Assembly (NCBI RefSeq): GCF_000559025.1
Contig: NZ_JAAN01000015.1
Coordinates: 62,001 to 126,000, forward strand
Source: Luteimonas huabeiensis HB2
Lineage (GTDB): Bacteria > Pseudomonadota > Gammaproteobacteria > Xanthomonadales > Xanthomonadaceae
Length of the DNA: 64,000 nt
Reading direction: 5' to 3'
The notes beneath the pieces were generated by a model. It was not told the DNA's origin, did not search any database, and saw only the letters and a list, made by a program, of their open reading frames with translations. The translations under genes were made by a program, and so were the position numbers. Below are positions 23,476 through 33,338 of the stretch, piece by piece. Positions within the stretch are counted from its first letter, which is position 1; each line of letters begins with the position of its first letter.

Positions 23476-26400
23476 TCACCAAATGACGAGAGGGGGAAGG
23501 GGGCGTCCGGCTTTACATGCGCCATAACGTTCTTGAACACTTGCCCAGCATCTGGCTCTAGGGCCCGTGCCAGGAATAGTCGTCATTCTGCACATCTGCT
23601 CATCTTTTTGAGCTTGTTCTTCGCACTTGTCCTCATCCTCATCCGGACACATCGCTTGCCCGGCAAGGTTTCCCAGAGCCCCGCCGATCGCGGAGCCAAG
23701 CAGTCCCCCGCCGCTACTCCCCGCGACTGCACCTCCTCCGGCGCAGGCTAGTGCTCCCGGCCCCGTCGGAGAACAAACAAACCCTCCGCCGACACCACCA
23801 AGCGCACCACCGCCGTAGTAGCCGATGGCGCCGCCGCAAGCTGCGCCTCCGGCGGTATAAGCGGCCACGCATCCTTGGTCTTTACGTAACCCAAGAGAGT
23901 CAGTGAGTAGAAGCGGATTGGATTCAGCGTACGCGTAGGTGTTAATGCCGCCACTCAGGCCAATTGGATCGGATTGAGTGTAGCGGCCACTCCCGGCATC
24001 ATAGCCATCTCTTAGGTAGTTGTAGTTGAGCCCGCTGGCGGCGTCGTAGCGTTGCCCGGGGAAGCGCAGGTCGAAAACGAACGCGGTGCCGTCGCCGTCC
24101 GGGTCGGGATTCGGCGGGCTGTTGCCGAAGGCTTCGCTGGCGAGGTCCCAGGTCCACACGGCGACGTTGCGCACCGGGTCGATCACGGCTCGTGGCGTGC
24201 CGAGGTGGTCGGGCTGGACGTAGTGCAGGCGGTTGGTGGCGTCCTGCGCCAGCAGGCCGACCGGCAGGTCGTCCAGCCAGATGGCCTGCTGCCGGGGCGT
24301 GCCGTCCGGGGCGTAGTCGCCCAGCCAGCGGCCGGCTTCGTCGTACAGGGTGATGATGTCGTCCGCGCCGAGGTGGCTGCGCACCCGCTCGCCCTTGCCG
24401 TTGTAGACGTAGTGCCGGCGGGTGGTGCCGCCCTGGTCTACCCGGGCGAGCCGGTTGGCGGCGCTGTAGGCGTAGCTGCGGCCGCTGCCGTCGGTGAGGG
24501 TGTTGCCCACCGCGTCGTAGGTTCTTGTCTGGGTCGCCACGGCGGCGAGCCGGTGGCTGTCGGCGGGGTAGGCGTAGGGCTGGGTGCCGGCGGCGTTGGC
24601 GAAGCTGGTGCGGTTGCCGGTGGCGTCGTAGCTGTAGCTTTCGATGGCGGTGTTGGCGGCGCCGTCGCGGAAGGCGGTCAGCCGGCCCAGGGCATCGTGG
24701 TCGAAGCGGGCCCGCGGCGGCTGGGCGAGGTCGGCGGTGTGCAGGGTCTGCAGTTGGCCGACCGGGTCGTAGCCGTAGCCCAGGTCGAGGCCGCCGCTGG
24801 CGGGGTCGTGGATGGCCTGCGGCCGGTAGTCGAGGTCGTGCTGGCGCAGCAGCGTGCGGCCGTTGCCGTAGGTCCAGCCGGTGGCCGGGCCGAAGGGGGC
24901 GTAGGTGGTGCCGGTCAGCAGCACCTCGCGGGTGCCGCCCGGGGCGGTCACGCCGATCTCGGTGACCCGGCCCTGGGCATCGCGGACGTAGTCGGCCACG
25001 GTGCCGTCCGGGTAGGCGGTCGCCTGTGCGTTGCCGCTCAGCGTGTAGGCGTAGCGCACCACGAACGTCTGCCCGTTGGTCACCTGCACCTTGCGCGCCA
25101 CCTGGCCGAAACGGTCGTAGCAGTATTCGGTGCTGCCGCTGTCGTCCAGCACCGCGGCCAGGCGGCCGAGGGCGAAGGTTTCGTCCACGTCGCAGGCGAC
25201 CGGCACCGTGTCGTACTGGTAGGCGACGTTCAGCGCGGGCGCGCCGGCGTAGACGATCGCGGTCAAGCGGTTGAGCGCGTCGTAGCTGTAGGTTGCTGCC
25301 TGGCCGCGCGCGTCGGTGTGGCCACTGCGGTTGCCGCCGCTGTCGTAGCTGTAGGCTGTCGTGCCCGTGTCCGGGCTGGCTAGCTCCAGGAGGTCGCCCA
25401 GGGCGTTGTAGACGTACCCGGTCGGCAGGCCCTTCGGGTCGGTCACCTGCACGATACGGTCGAGCGGGTCATAGGCCACCAACGTTTCCGCGGCGATGCC
25501 GCCGAGATCCTGCACGGTGCGCTTGAGGCGATTCAGCGCGTCGTACTCGTGAGCGGTGGTCCGGCTCAATGGATCGGTGACAGCGGTGATGTTCCCGTTG
25601 TCGTCCCTTACGTAGTCGGTCGGGTTGCTGGCTGCGTCTGCATCGGTGATCAGCCGTCCGAGCAGGTCGTAGACGCGGGAGAGCGAGCGCCGCAGCGTGC
25701 CGGTCGCGTCGCGCGTCTCCTCGGCGACGTGGTTACCGGCATCGTCCAGGGTATAGGCGATGTAGCCGCCGTCGTCGTCGGTGATGCGTACCAGCCGCTG
25801 CGCGGGGTCGTAGGTGAATTCGACGTGGGCGCCGTCGGGCTGGGTGATGCGCTTCGCCAGCCCGTTCGGCCAATACTCCGTCAGGGTGATGCGGTCGTCC
25901 GTCTCGGCGCCGTCGTTGGGGCCGCGGACCTTGACCGCCGTCAACCAGCCGCGCGGATGGTACTCGTAGTCGGTGACGACGCCGTTGGGGTCTACTGACG
26001 AAAGCAGCCGCCCGGCGGCGTCGTAGCGCAAGAACTCGGTGACCCGCCCGAGCGCGTCGGTGACCTTCCACAGATCGCCCCTGCGGTACTGGCACGTCGC
26101 CGGCGAAGCCGCGCAGCCGGCGTGGTGGGTCTGGTAGTAGGTGTAGGTGGTGACGTCGCTCACGTCGGTGCGTGGGCCATCCGTGCTGATCGGCAAGCCG
26201 ATGATCGGGCATGCGCCCGCGCCGACGCCGGCGGATTCGCAGTAGGCGGTGGTGACGGTACGGCTTACCGAGGCCACGGGGTCGGTCGTGGTGCGGGTGA
26301 GGACTTGACCGCGCGCGTTATAGGTGGACGTTTCTCGCGCGATCAACGTGTTGGCGGCGTCGTAGACGCGGCGCTCGGTCGGCTCCCGGAAGGTGCCATG

Positions 26401-27948
26401 CCAATCGGTCTGCACGGTGCGCTTGGCGCCGGCGGTGTCGGTGGCCGCGTCCACGCGCTCGGTTTCCAGGCCGCGCGCGTTGTAGGTGTACTCGGTGACG
26501 TTGCCCTCGAAATCCGTTGCGCTGGCCGGGTAGCCGTTGGCGTCGTAGGTGCGGGCGGCGGCGGCATTGGCGCAGCTGTCGCACGGCTCGTCCAGCGAGG
26601 CCAGACGCGCCACGCGCTGGCTGACGATGAAGCCGTAGTTCCTGACCGCGCCGAGGGCGTCGGTGATGGTGGCGCTGCCGTCCCCGTTGAATTGCAGCTC
26701 GACGCGGGCGACGGTGCCGGTGGCATAGGGGCCGCGCACGCTGACCACGGCGCGCCGGTTGGCGTCGTAGGCCCAACTGGCGATGCGGTTGCCGCTTTCG
26801 TCGGTGACGCCGGTCAAGACGTGCGGCTGCGAGACGCCGCCGGTCTGGCCGGACTCGTTGTAGTGGTAGATGCGCGTGTCGGTGCCCGAAAGCGCATTGG
26901 GATAGCTCACGCCCACCAGATCGCCGTCGCTGTAGGCGAAGGTGATGACGGTGCCGGCGCTGTCGGTCAGCGAGGTCAGGAAGCCGCCGGTGTAGCCGAA
27001 CGCCAGCCATCGGCCCTGCGGGTCGGTCACGCGCTGGACGTGAGGCGAGATGCCGGAGCCGACCGCGTAGCTCAGCGTCTGCGCATATCCCTGGGGCGTG
27101 GTGATGGCGGTCAGCCGGCCGAGCGAGTCGTAGCTCTCGACCGTATCGTCTGCGCGCCGGTAGGTCGCAGACACGAGCGCGCCGCCGGAGACTGTGGCGG
27201 TGAGCGTTTCCGGGACGTCGGCATCGCCGACCCAGGTGCTGCCGACGAGGGTGAAGGTCTGGATGGCACCGTTGGGTCGGTAGGCGCGGATGCGGGTGAC
27301 GGCGCTGCCATTGAGCAATGGCACCAGTCTCGCCGCGTAGCTGTGCGTCCAGCCGACGCCGATGGGCTGGGCCTGGTTGTCGGGCACGCGATGGCTGTTG
27401 TAGGTGCGGACGAATTCCAGCGGAAACACGCCCGCGCCGCGATAGTCCTGCTCGCGTTGAACCTTGTTGCCGGTGGCGCTGGCGATGGGGTTGGATTGGT
27501 TGCCGCCGTCCGCAGGGCAACTGCCGTCGCCGTCGCACTTGGGGATGCCGCACTGCGCGGTTTCGGGATCGGCCAGACCGGCGAGCGCGCACGGCGGCGT
27601 GGGCCCGAACGGCCCATAGACCGGCGTATCCACGATTTCCACCGGCAGCCAAAGGCCGAATTGCTGCCGCTGCAACTGGCCGCGGCAGATGCGCTCGCCG
27701 CCCAGGTCGGGTCCCACATAGGGGGAAGAGATGCGATGGGGAAAAGTACTGGTCGCTCTGTAGCCATCGAGGCGGCGCTGCAACTCTCCAGCGATGCAGG
27801 CTTCTTCGCCGTTGGGATAGTGCGTCTGGCTATGGTCGAGGCGTGAGTCGAGCCAATAGGTTTCTGCGTAGGCCGGCGCAGCGGCCATCAGCAGCGCACA
27901 GGCGCCCCAGCGGGCCGCCCATAGAAGACGTTCCAGAAAGTACCGCAT
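23476..27948 (-). CDS. Secreted RHS-repeat protein (polymorphic toxin type)
   Basis: Protein of 1490 residues. A signal peptide (ALLMAAAPAYA near residues 18-28) and a Cys-containing N-terminal region come first. A DUF6531-like segment follows (NPIASATGNKVQREQDYRG, near 152-170). More than a thousand residues of YD/RHS repeats come next, for example TEYTYNARGLETER and YVYNALGDLLELASPD. The RHS core DHLGTPRAVIDP and GLNYNYLRDGYDAGSGRYTQSDPIGL ends the shell. Beyond it is a variable tip of about 120 residues: a glycine-zipper-like stretch, then a Cys-rich end (DKCEEQAQKDEQMCR..). The tip DNA is less GC-rich than the repeats, as in exchanged toxin modules. No known nuclease motif is visible. It is probably a surface or secreted effector; the tip function is unknown. 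Confidence 0.88.
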   Translation of the reverse strand: MRYFLERLLWAARWGACALLMAAAPAYAETYWLDSRLDHSQTHYPNGEEACIAGELQRRLDGYRATSTFPHRISSPYVGPDLGGERICRGQLQRQQFGLWLPVEIVDTPVYGPFGPTPPCALAGLADPETAQCGIPKCDGDGSCPADGGNQSNPIASATGNKVQREQDYRGAGVFPLEFVRTYNSHRVPDNQAQPIGVGWTHSYAARLVPLLNGSAVTRIRAYRPNGAIQTFTLVGSTWVGDADVPETLTATVSGGALVSATYRRADDTVESYDSLGRLTAITTPQGYAQTLSYAVGSGISPHVQRVTDPQGRWLAFGYTGGFLTSLTDSAGTVITFAYSDGDLVGVSYPNALSGTDTRIYHYNESGQTGGVSQPHVLTGVTDESGNRIASWAYDANRRAVVSVRGPYATGTVARVELQFNGDGSATITDALGAVRNYGFIVSQRVARLASLDEPCDSCANAAAARTYDANGYPASATDFEGNVTEYTYNARGLETERVDAATDTAGAKRTVQTDWHGTFREPTERRVYDAANTLIARETSTYNARGQVLTRTTTDPVASVSRTVTTAYCESAGVGAGACPIIGLPISTDGPRTDVSDVTTYTYYQTHHAGCAASPATCQYRRGDLWKVTDALGRVTEFLRYDAAGRLLSSVDPNGVVTDYEYHPRGWLTAVKVRGPNDGAETDDRITLTEYWPNGLAKRITQPDGAHVEFTYDPAQRLVRITDDDGGYIAYTLDDAGNHVAEETRDATGTLRRSLSRVYDLLGRLITDADAASNPTDYVRDDNGNITAVTDPLSRTTAHEYDALNRLKRTVQDLGGIAAETLVAYDPLDRIVQVTDPKGLPTGYVYNALGDLLELASPDTGTTAYSYDSGGNRSGHTDARGQAATYSYDALNRLTAIVYAGAPALNVAYQYDTVPVACDVDETFALGRLAAVLDDSGSTEYCYDRFGQVARKVQVTNGQTFVVRYAYTLSGNAQATAYPDGTVADYVRDAQGRVTEIGVTAPGGTREVLLTGTTYAPFGPATGWTYGNGRTLLRQHDLDYRPQAIHDPASGGLDLGYGYDPVGQLQTLHTADLAQPPRARFDHDALGRLTAFRDGAANTAIESYSYDATGNRTSFANAAGTQPYAYPADSHRLAAVATQTRTYDAVGNTLTDGSGRSYAYSAANRLARVDQGGTTRRHYVYNGKGERVRSHLGADDIITLYDEAGRWLGDYAPDGTPRQQAIWLDDLPVGLLAQDATNRLHYVQPDHLGTPRAVIDPVRNVAVWTWDLASEAFGNSPPNPDPDGDGTAFVFDLRFPGQRYDAASGLNYNYLRDGYDAGSGRYTQSDPIGLSGGINTYAYAESNPLLLTDSLGLRKDQGCVAAYTAGGAACGGAIGYYGGGALGGVGGGFVCSPTGPGALACAGGGAVAGSSGGGLLGSAIGGALGNLAGQAMCPDEDEDKCEEQAQKDEQMCRMTTIPGTGPRARCWASVQERYGACKAGRPLPPLVIW

Positions 27949-28365
27949 TGCCGTTCTCCTCCCTGAAGTAGGCAGGCGCGGCCAGAAGGAACGACCATGC
28001 TGCCATGCAAGTCGATTTCGCCTTCATCATCGAGGCCGCGCGAGATGCGATCCCCGATATGGCTGTTACTCCTGGCCGGTGCGAAATTCAATCGGTTTGC
28101 GACGAACGGTCGGCGCCCCATGCGATTTAGGCGCTTTTATCAGACAGTGACGGGGCGGGGAGCGGCGGGGTGGTGCGCCGCAGCAGGCCCTCGCCGGAAT
28201 CGGTGTTAGTTTTCCGTTCGAGGCATGCGAAGCGCGCCGGATCGTGTCCCCCACGCCGATCCGGCCGCCGCCAGGGGAGGGGTTTCCCCGGGGCGCGCAT
28301 TCGCGGCCCGTCGCGGCCGGCGGGGTCGATGCGCCGGTCCATTTCCTAATGGTTCGGGGGACGCC
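27949..28365 (+). other. Intergenic region between divergent RHS and TonB-receptor genes
   Basis: This 417-bp stretch should contain both promoters. It is AT-richer than its flanks around 28010-28140. I found no clear -35/-10 pair, operator palindrome or supported small gene. Confidence 0.4.
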
Positions 28366-30969
28366 ATGCATTCCGATTTTCCGCAACGCAGGTTGTTGGC
28401 CGCCGCCGTGGTGGCCGCGCTGGTTTCGTCGATCCACGTCGCGCCCGTGCGGGCGCAGGAGGCTCCGCCGGCCGAGCAGGCCCGGCGCGACGAGCCGGCC
28501 ACGCTGTCGACGCTGGTGGTGACCGCGCAGAAGCGCGAGGAGGCGCTGCAGGACGTGCCGATCGTCATCAACGTGCTGCCCGAGCAACTGCTGCAGGACA
28601 CCGGCGTGCGCGACATCAAGGACCTGCAGGTGCTGGTGCCGGGCCTGACCGTGACCAGCACGCAGTCGGCGGCGCAGACGGTGGCGCGCATCCGCGGCAT
28701 CGGCACCGTCGGCGACAACCCGGGCCTGGAGTCGTCGGTCGGCGTGGTGATCGACGGGGTGTACCGGGCGCGCAACAGCGTCGGCTTCGGCGATCTCGGC
28801 GAACTGGAGCGGATCGAGGTGCTGAAGGGGCCGCAGGGCACCGTGTTCGGCAAGAACACGTCGGCCGGCGTCATCAACGTCGTCACCCGCCGGCCCAGCT
28901 ACACGCAGGCGGTGGAGGGCGAGGTGACGGTGGGCAACTACGGGCTGGTGGGCGTGTCCGGTGCGTACAACGACGCGCTGGGCGAGAACGCGGCCTTCCG
29001 CATCTACGCCACCAAGCGCAAGCGCGACGGCGTGGACGACGTGGTCACCGCGGGCGGCCCGCGCCGCGAGGACGACGACGGCGACCAGAACTACCACGCG
29101 CTGCGCGGCCAGCTGCTGCTGGAGCCGAGCGAGACCCTGAGCGTCAATTTCATCGCCGACTACAGCAGCCGCGAGGAGCACTGCTGCGTCTCGGTCACCA
29201 CCCACCGCGGCCCGACCGCGGCGATCATCGACGCGCTGACGCCGGGCGGGCAGGGCATCATCCCGGTGCCGGACCTCGACCGGCGCCTGGCCTACGCCAA
29301 CCGCACCACCGAGCAGGACCTGAAGGACAAGGGCATCTCGGCGGAGGTCAACTGGACCACGCCCTGGGCCAACGACGCGGTGCTGACCTCGATCACCGCC
29401 TTCCGCGACTGGCAGGCGATCACCAGCATCGACTTCGACTACAGCGGCGCGGACATCATGTACCGCCCGCCGGACGAGGACGCCTCGCTGGCCGCGTTCG
29501 AGACCTTCAGCCAGGAGTTCCGGCTGACCGGGGCCACCGACCGGCTCGACTGGATGGTCGGCCTGTTCTATTCCGACGAGGACCTGCGCCGCCACGATGC
29601 CTACTACATGGGCGCGGCCTACGAGCCGTACCTGTCGAGCCTGGTCGGCAGCCAGGTGCTGGGCGCGATGGCCGCGCAGCTCGCGCCGCTGGGCCTGACG
29701 GTGAACACCGCCAACCCGGCGACGTTCCTGTCGCAGGTCAGCGGGCGGCCGTTCGGCAGCAACTACACCGGCGTAGGCGCGCTCGACCGCTACGGCCAGA
29801 GCGCGCGCAGCGCGGCGATCTTCACCAACAACACCTTCCACGTCACCGACGCGTTCGACATCACCCTGGGCCTGCGCTACACCCGCGAGAAGAAGACGCT
29901 CGATTCCGACTTCTCCAATCCCAACGGCAGCCTGGCCTGCGCGGCGACCCTGGCCGATCCGGCCGCGCGCGTGGGCGGCGCGCTCGCGCAGCGCATCAAC
30001 GGCTTCGCCGGCCTGCCGCCGGCGCTGCAGCAGCAACTGCTGGGCCAACTGGTGCCGGCGATCGCGCCGCAGGTGGCCGGCTTCATGTGCCTGCCCTGGG
30101 CCAACGTCGCCCACGACGGCCGCAACACCCGCCAGGAGCGCACCGAGCGCGAGTGGTCGGGCACGCTGAAGCTCGCCTACGACTGGTCCGACGACGTGAT
30201 GACCTACGTCTCCGCCGCGCGCGGCTACAAGGCCGGCGGCTTCAACCTCGATCGCGTGCAGTCCTCCAACGGCCTGTCCAGCGGCGTCGGCGGGATCGTG
30301 CCGGTGGACGACACCTCGTTCCCAGGCGAGTTCGTCGACAGCTACGAACTCGGCCTGAAGACCACCTGGGCCGAGGGCAACCTGCTGTTCAACGCCGCGC
30401 TGTTCTACCAGGACTACGAGGACTTCCAGCTCAACAGCTTCCTCGGCACCGCCTTCGTGGTCCGCTCGATCCCCAAGGTGACCTCCAGGGGCATCGACGC
30501 CGAGGTGCTGTGGCAGCCGGGCATCCGCGGGCTGATGGTGCAGGGCGGGCTGACCTACGCCGAGACCGAGTACGGCGACGATCCGCTGCCCGACCCGGAG
30601 CTGGTGCTGCTGCCCGGCAACCAGATGAGCTTCGCGCCGAAGTGGTCTGGCAACGCCTCGGTGACCTACGACTGGGACATCGGCTCGAACCTGATGGGCC
30701 GCTTCAACATCGGCGCCAAGTACATGTCCGAGTACAACACCGGCTCCGATCTCGACCCGCAGAAGCTGCAGGAGGCCTACACCCTGCTCAACGCGCGCAT
30801 CGGCATCGGCCGCCAGGACCAGCGCTGGATGCTGGAGTTCTGGGGCCAGAACCTGACCGACGAGACCTACAAGCAGGTCGGCATCGACGCGCCGATCCAG
30901 GCCGGCTCGTGGAACGCGTTCCTCGGCGCGCCGCGCACCTACGGCATGACCCTGCGGCTGCGCTACTAG
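28366..30969 (+). CDS. TonB-dependent outer-membrane receptor
   Basis: Outer-membrane receptor of 867 residues. A signal peptide (LLAAAVVAALVSSIHVAPVRAQ) comes first, then a TonB-box-like STLVVTAQKREE. The plug domain (about 45-165) has QDVPIVINVLPEQLL, ELERIEVLKGPQGTVFGKNT and GVINVVTRRP. A 22-strand-type barrel follows, with the C-terminal NLTDETYKQVGID and a terminal aromatic-rich strand (TYGMTLRLRY). It resembles the large iron-complex/oligosaccharide receptor families that xanthomonads carry in many copies. No partner transport genes are adjacent, so the substrate is unknown. The ATG at 28366 is the start that yields a proper signal peptide. Confidence 0.92.
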   Translation: MHSDFPQRRLLAAAVVAALVSSIHVAPVRAQEAPPAEQARRDEPATLSTLVVTAQKREEALQDVPIVINVLPEQLLQDTGVRDIKDLQVLVPGLTVTSTQSAAQTVARIRGIGTVGDNPGLESSVGVVIDGVYRARNSVGFGDLGELERIEVLKGPQGTVFGKNTSAGVINVVTRRPSYTQAVEGEVTVGNYGLVGVSGAYNDALGENAAFRIYATKRKRDGVDDVVTAGGPRREDDDGDQNYHALRGQLLLEPSETLSVNFIADYSSREEHCCVSVTTHRGPTAAIIDALTPGGQGIIPVPDLDRRLAYANRTTEQDLKDKGISAEVNWTTPWANDAVLTSITAFRDWQAITSIDFDYSGADIMYRPPDEDASLAAFETFSQEFRLTGATDRLDWMVGLFYSDEDLRRHDAYYMGAAYEPYLSSLVGSQVLGAMAAQLAPLGLTVNTANPATFLSQVSGRPFGSNYTGVGALDRYGQSARSAAIFTNNTFHVTDAFDITLGLRYTREKKTLDSDFSNPNGSLACAATLADPAARVGGALAQRINGFAGLPPALQQQLLGQLVPAIAPQVAGFMCLPWANVAHDGRNTRQERTEREWSGTLKLAYDWSDDVMTYVSAARGYKAGGFNLDRVQSSNGLSSGVGGIVPVDDTSFPGEFVDSYELGLKTTWAEGNLLFNAALFYQDYEDFQLNSFLGTAFVVRSIPKVTSRGIDAEVLWQPGIRGLMVQGGLTYAETEYGDDPLPDPELVLLPGNQMSFAPKWSGNASVTYDWDIGSNLMGRFNIGAKYMSEYNTGSDLDPQKLQEAYTLLNARIGIGRQDQRWMLEFWGQNLTDETYKQVGIDAPIQAGSWNAFLGAPRTYGMTLRLRY

Positions 30970-30980
30970 CGCCGGCCGTC

Positions 30981-31013
30981 CCGGCGGCGCGCGTCGCCCA
31001 TGCGCGCCGCCGG
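30981..31013 (+). terminator. Hairpin after the TonB receptor gene
   Basis: A perfect 12-bp GC stem (30981-30992 with 31002-31013) and a 9-base loop start 12 bp after the stop. No T-run follows, so intrinsic termination is uncertain. Confidence 0.5.
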
Positions 31014-31093
31014 GGCGCCTCGCCGCGCCCGGGGACGACTTGCGGCGGCCGATCGGCGACACTGTGCCGGTTCCCCACAGGCACCGCACCGTC

Positions 31094-31585
31094 ATGTCCC
31101 TTCCCGACGACGCCGCGCTCGAACGGCTCGCCGAGGCCACCGGCCGCCGGCTGCTGGCCGCGCGCGACACCCTGGTGACCGCCGAGAGCTGCACCGGCGG
31201 CTGGATCGCCAAGGTCATGACCGACATTGCCGGCTCCTCGGCCTGGTTCGACTGCGGCATGGCGGTCTACAGCTACGAGGCCAAGCAGGCCCTGCTGGGC
31301 GTGAGCCCGCTGACCCTGGAGGCGGAGGGCGCGGTGAGCCGCGAGACCGCGCTGGAGATGGTCTCCGGCGCGCTGGTGCGCTCGGGCGCGAGCGTGGCGG
31401 TGGCGGTCACCGGCATCGCCGGGCCCGGCGGCGGCACGCCCGGCAAGCCGGTCGGCACGGTCTGGATCGCCTGGAAGCGCCGCGGCGGCTATCCGCGCGC
31501 GGAACTGTTCCGCTTCGAGGGCGACCGCGACGCGGTGCGGCGGCAGACCGTCGAGGCGGCGTTGCGCGGCCTGGAGGACCTGTGA
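31094..31585 (+). CDS. pncC: CinA-family nicotinamide-nucleotide amidohydrolase PncC
   Basis: Stand-alone CinA C-terminal domain of 163 residues, which deamidates nicotinamide mononucleotide to nicotinate mononucleotide for NAD recycling. Conserved parts are TLVTAESCTGGWIAKVMTDI, GGMAVYSYEAK-like YSYEAKQALLGV, VSRETALEMVSGAL, VAVAVTGIAGPGGGTPGKPVG and RRQTVEAAL. Length matches single-domain PncC (about 160). It begins 124 bp after the TonB receptor gene, and ubiB and lexA follow on the same strand; lexA next to a CinA-type gene is common in this order. Confidence 0.93.
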   Translation: MSLPDDAALERLAEATGRRLLAARDTLVTAESCTGGWIAKVMTDIAGSSAWFDCGMAVYSYEAKQALLGVSPLTLEAEGAVSRETALEMVSGALVRSGASVAVAVTGIAGPGGGTPGKPVGTVWIAWKRRGGYPRAELFRFEGDRDAVRRQTVEAALRGLEDL

Positions 31586-31622
31586 TGCGCCCTGGCGCGC
31601 GCGCGACCGGGGGCGCCGGGTG

Positions 31623-33305
31623 ATGTGGGAGACCCTGGGCACCGTCCGCGACCTCGGCCGGTTGCAGGAAATCGCCTCGGTCCTGATCCGCTACGGCTTC
31701 GGCGACCTGGTCCGGCGCATCGGCCTGTCCGGCGCGCTGGAACGCGCCGGGCGCCTGCTGCACTGGCAGCACGCCGAGGAACTGCTGCGCATGACGCCGC
31801 CGGCGCGCCTGCGCCACGCGCTGCAGGACCTCGGGCCGACCTTCGTCAAGCTCGGGCAGGTGCTGGCCACGCGCATCGACCTGCTGCCGGCGGAGTGGAT
31901 CCGCGAGCTGGGCGAGCTGCAGAACGCGGTGCCGGCGCTGCCGTTCGAGGCGATCCGCGACCAGCTCGCCGCCGATCTCGGCGCGGACCCGGAGGTGGTG
32001 TTCGCGCGCCTGGAGCGACGCCCGCTCGCCGCCGCCTCGCTGGCGCAGGCCCATCGCGCCTGGCTCGCCGACGGCAGCCCGGTGGTGCTGAAGGTGCGGC
32101 GGCCGGGCATCCGCGAGGTGGTCGAGGCCGACCTGCGGCTGCTGGCGCGGCTGGCCGAGATCGTCGAGGCGCAGGCGCCCGACCTGCGGCGCTACCGGCC
32201 CACCGGCATCGTGCAGCAGTTCGCCGCCTCGCTGCGCGCCGAACTCGACTTCGCCGGCGAGTGCCGCAACGCCCAGCGCATCGCCGCCAACTTCGCCGGC
32301 CACCCGGGCATCGCGATCCCGGAGGTGTACTGGCAGTGGACCTCCGAGCGCCTCAACGTGCAGGCGTTCATGGATGGCATTGCCGGGCGCGACTTCGCCG
32401 CGCTCGACGAGGCCGGGCTGGACCGCCACGAGCTGGCGCGAACAGGCGCCGGCATCGTGCTGAAGATGGTGCTCGAGGACGGTTTCTTCCACGCCGATCC
32501 GCACCCCGGCAACATCTTCTACCTGCCGGACGGCCGCATCGGCGTCATCGATTTCGGCATGGTCGGGCGCATCTCCGAGCAGCGCCGGCTGCAGGTGGCG
32601 CAACTGCTGCACGGCCTGGTCGACCAGGACGCCGAGGCGGTGACCGACATCCTGCTGGAGTGGACCGAGGGCGGGGCCGACGTGGACGAGGGCCGCCTGC
32701 AGGCCGACGTGGGCGCGTTCACCGATCAGTACCGCGGCGTGCCGCTGAAGCAATTGCGCATGGGCGCGATGCTGGCCGACGTCGCCGCGCTGCTGCGCCG
32801 GCACGGCCTGACCCTGCCGCCCGATCTGGCGCTCATGATCAAGGCCTTCCTGACCCTGGAGGGGCTGGGCCGCCAGCTCGATCCGGATTTCGACATGGCC
32901 ACCGAGGCGCGGCCCTTCGTGCAGCGCGCGATGCTGCAGCGCTATTCGCCGCTGCTGCTGGCCCGGCGCACCCGGCGCACCGTGTCGGGGACGATCGACC
33001 TGCTGGGCGACCTGCCGCGCGACCTGCGCCGCCTGCTGCAGGCCGCCCGCCACGGGCGGCTGCGCGGGCAGATCGAGGTTACCTCGCTCAAGGCCTTCGG
33101 CGACCAGCTCAACAGCGCCGCCAACCGCCTCACCATCGGCGTCGTCACCGCCGCGCTGATCATCGGCTCATCGATCGTGATGAACAGCGTCGGCGGCGGC
33201 ATCGCCAACCGCTGGCTGATGGCGATGGGCGTGCTCGGCTTCGTCGGCGCCGCGCTGACCGGGATCTGGATCGTGCTGTCGATCTGGCGCAGCCGGAAGC
33301 ATTGA
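31623..33305 (+). CDS. ubiB: UbiB/ABC1-family atypical kinase
   Basis: ABC1/ADCK-family protein of 560 residues. Family marks in order are the KxGQ motif in GPTFVKLGQVLATRIDLLP, the Ala-rich loop AAASLAQAH, the ATP-binding Lys in VVLKVRRP, the catalytic segment GFFHADPHPGNIF and the metal-binding IDFGMVG. Two hydrophobic helices lie at the C-terminus (about 505-555), as in UbiB, which supports ubiquinone synthesis at the inner membrane. The kinase-like fold has ATPase activity rather than classic kinase activity. ATG 31623 was chosen; a GTG directly before it is possible. A second, diverged ABC1 protein is encoded at 58820-60412. Confidence 0.85.
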   Translation: MWETLGTVRDLGRLQEIASVLIRYGFGDLVRRIGLSGALERAGRLLHWQHAEELLRMTPPARLRHALQDLGPTFVKLGQVLATRIDLLPAEWIRELGELQNAVPALPFEAIRDQLAADLGADPEVVFARLERRPLAAASLAQAHRAWLADGSPVVLKVRRPGIREVVEADLRLLARLAEIVEAQAPDLRRYRPTGIVQQFAASLRAELDFAGECRNAQRIAANFAGHPGIAIPEVYWQWTSERLNVQAFMDGIAGRDFAALDEAGLDRHELARTGAGIVLKMVLEDGFFHADPHPGNIFYLPDGRIGVIDFGMVGRISEQRRLQVAQLLHGLVDQDAEAVTDILLEWTEGGADVDEGRLQADVGAFTDQYRGVPLKQLRMGAMLADVAALLRRHGLTLPPDLALMIKAFLTLEGLGRQLDPDFDMATEARPFVQRAMLQRYSPLLLARRTRRTVSGTIDLLGDLPRDLRRLLQAARHGRLRGQIEVTSLKAFGDQLNSAANRLTIGVVTAALIIGSSIVMNSVGGGIANRWLMAMGVLGFVGAALTGIWIVLSIWRSRKH

Positions 33306-33336
33306 CCCGCCTGCGGGTTAGTAGTAATACTACTAA
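33302..33336 (+). promoter_or_regulatory. lexA promoter with embedded SOS box
   Basis: -35 TTGACC (33302-33307), a 17-bp spacer and -10 TAATAC (33325-33330). The 19-bp palindrome TTAGTAGTAATACTACTAA at 33318-33336 covers the -10; this is the LexA operator known from Xanthomonas. The box ends two bases before the lexA ATG, so transcription should begin at or next to the start codon and the mRNA is probably leaderless. LexA binding would block its own promoter. Confidence 0.92.
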
Positions 33337-33338
33337 CC

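Noticed and set aside
23434..27971. Several long plus-strand frames opposite the RHS gene
   Set aside because: Gly/Val-rich shadow sequence from RHS repeats; no start signals or family motifs.
28066..31260. A 1064-residue minus-strand frame opposite the TonB receptor gene
   Set aside because: It is antisense shadow coding: no domains, and composition is dictated by the receptor's codons. The plus-strand receptor is complete and has a signal peptide.
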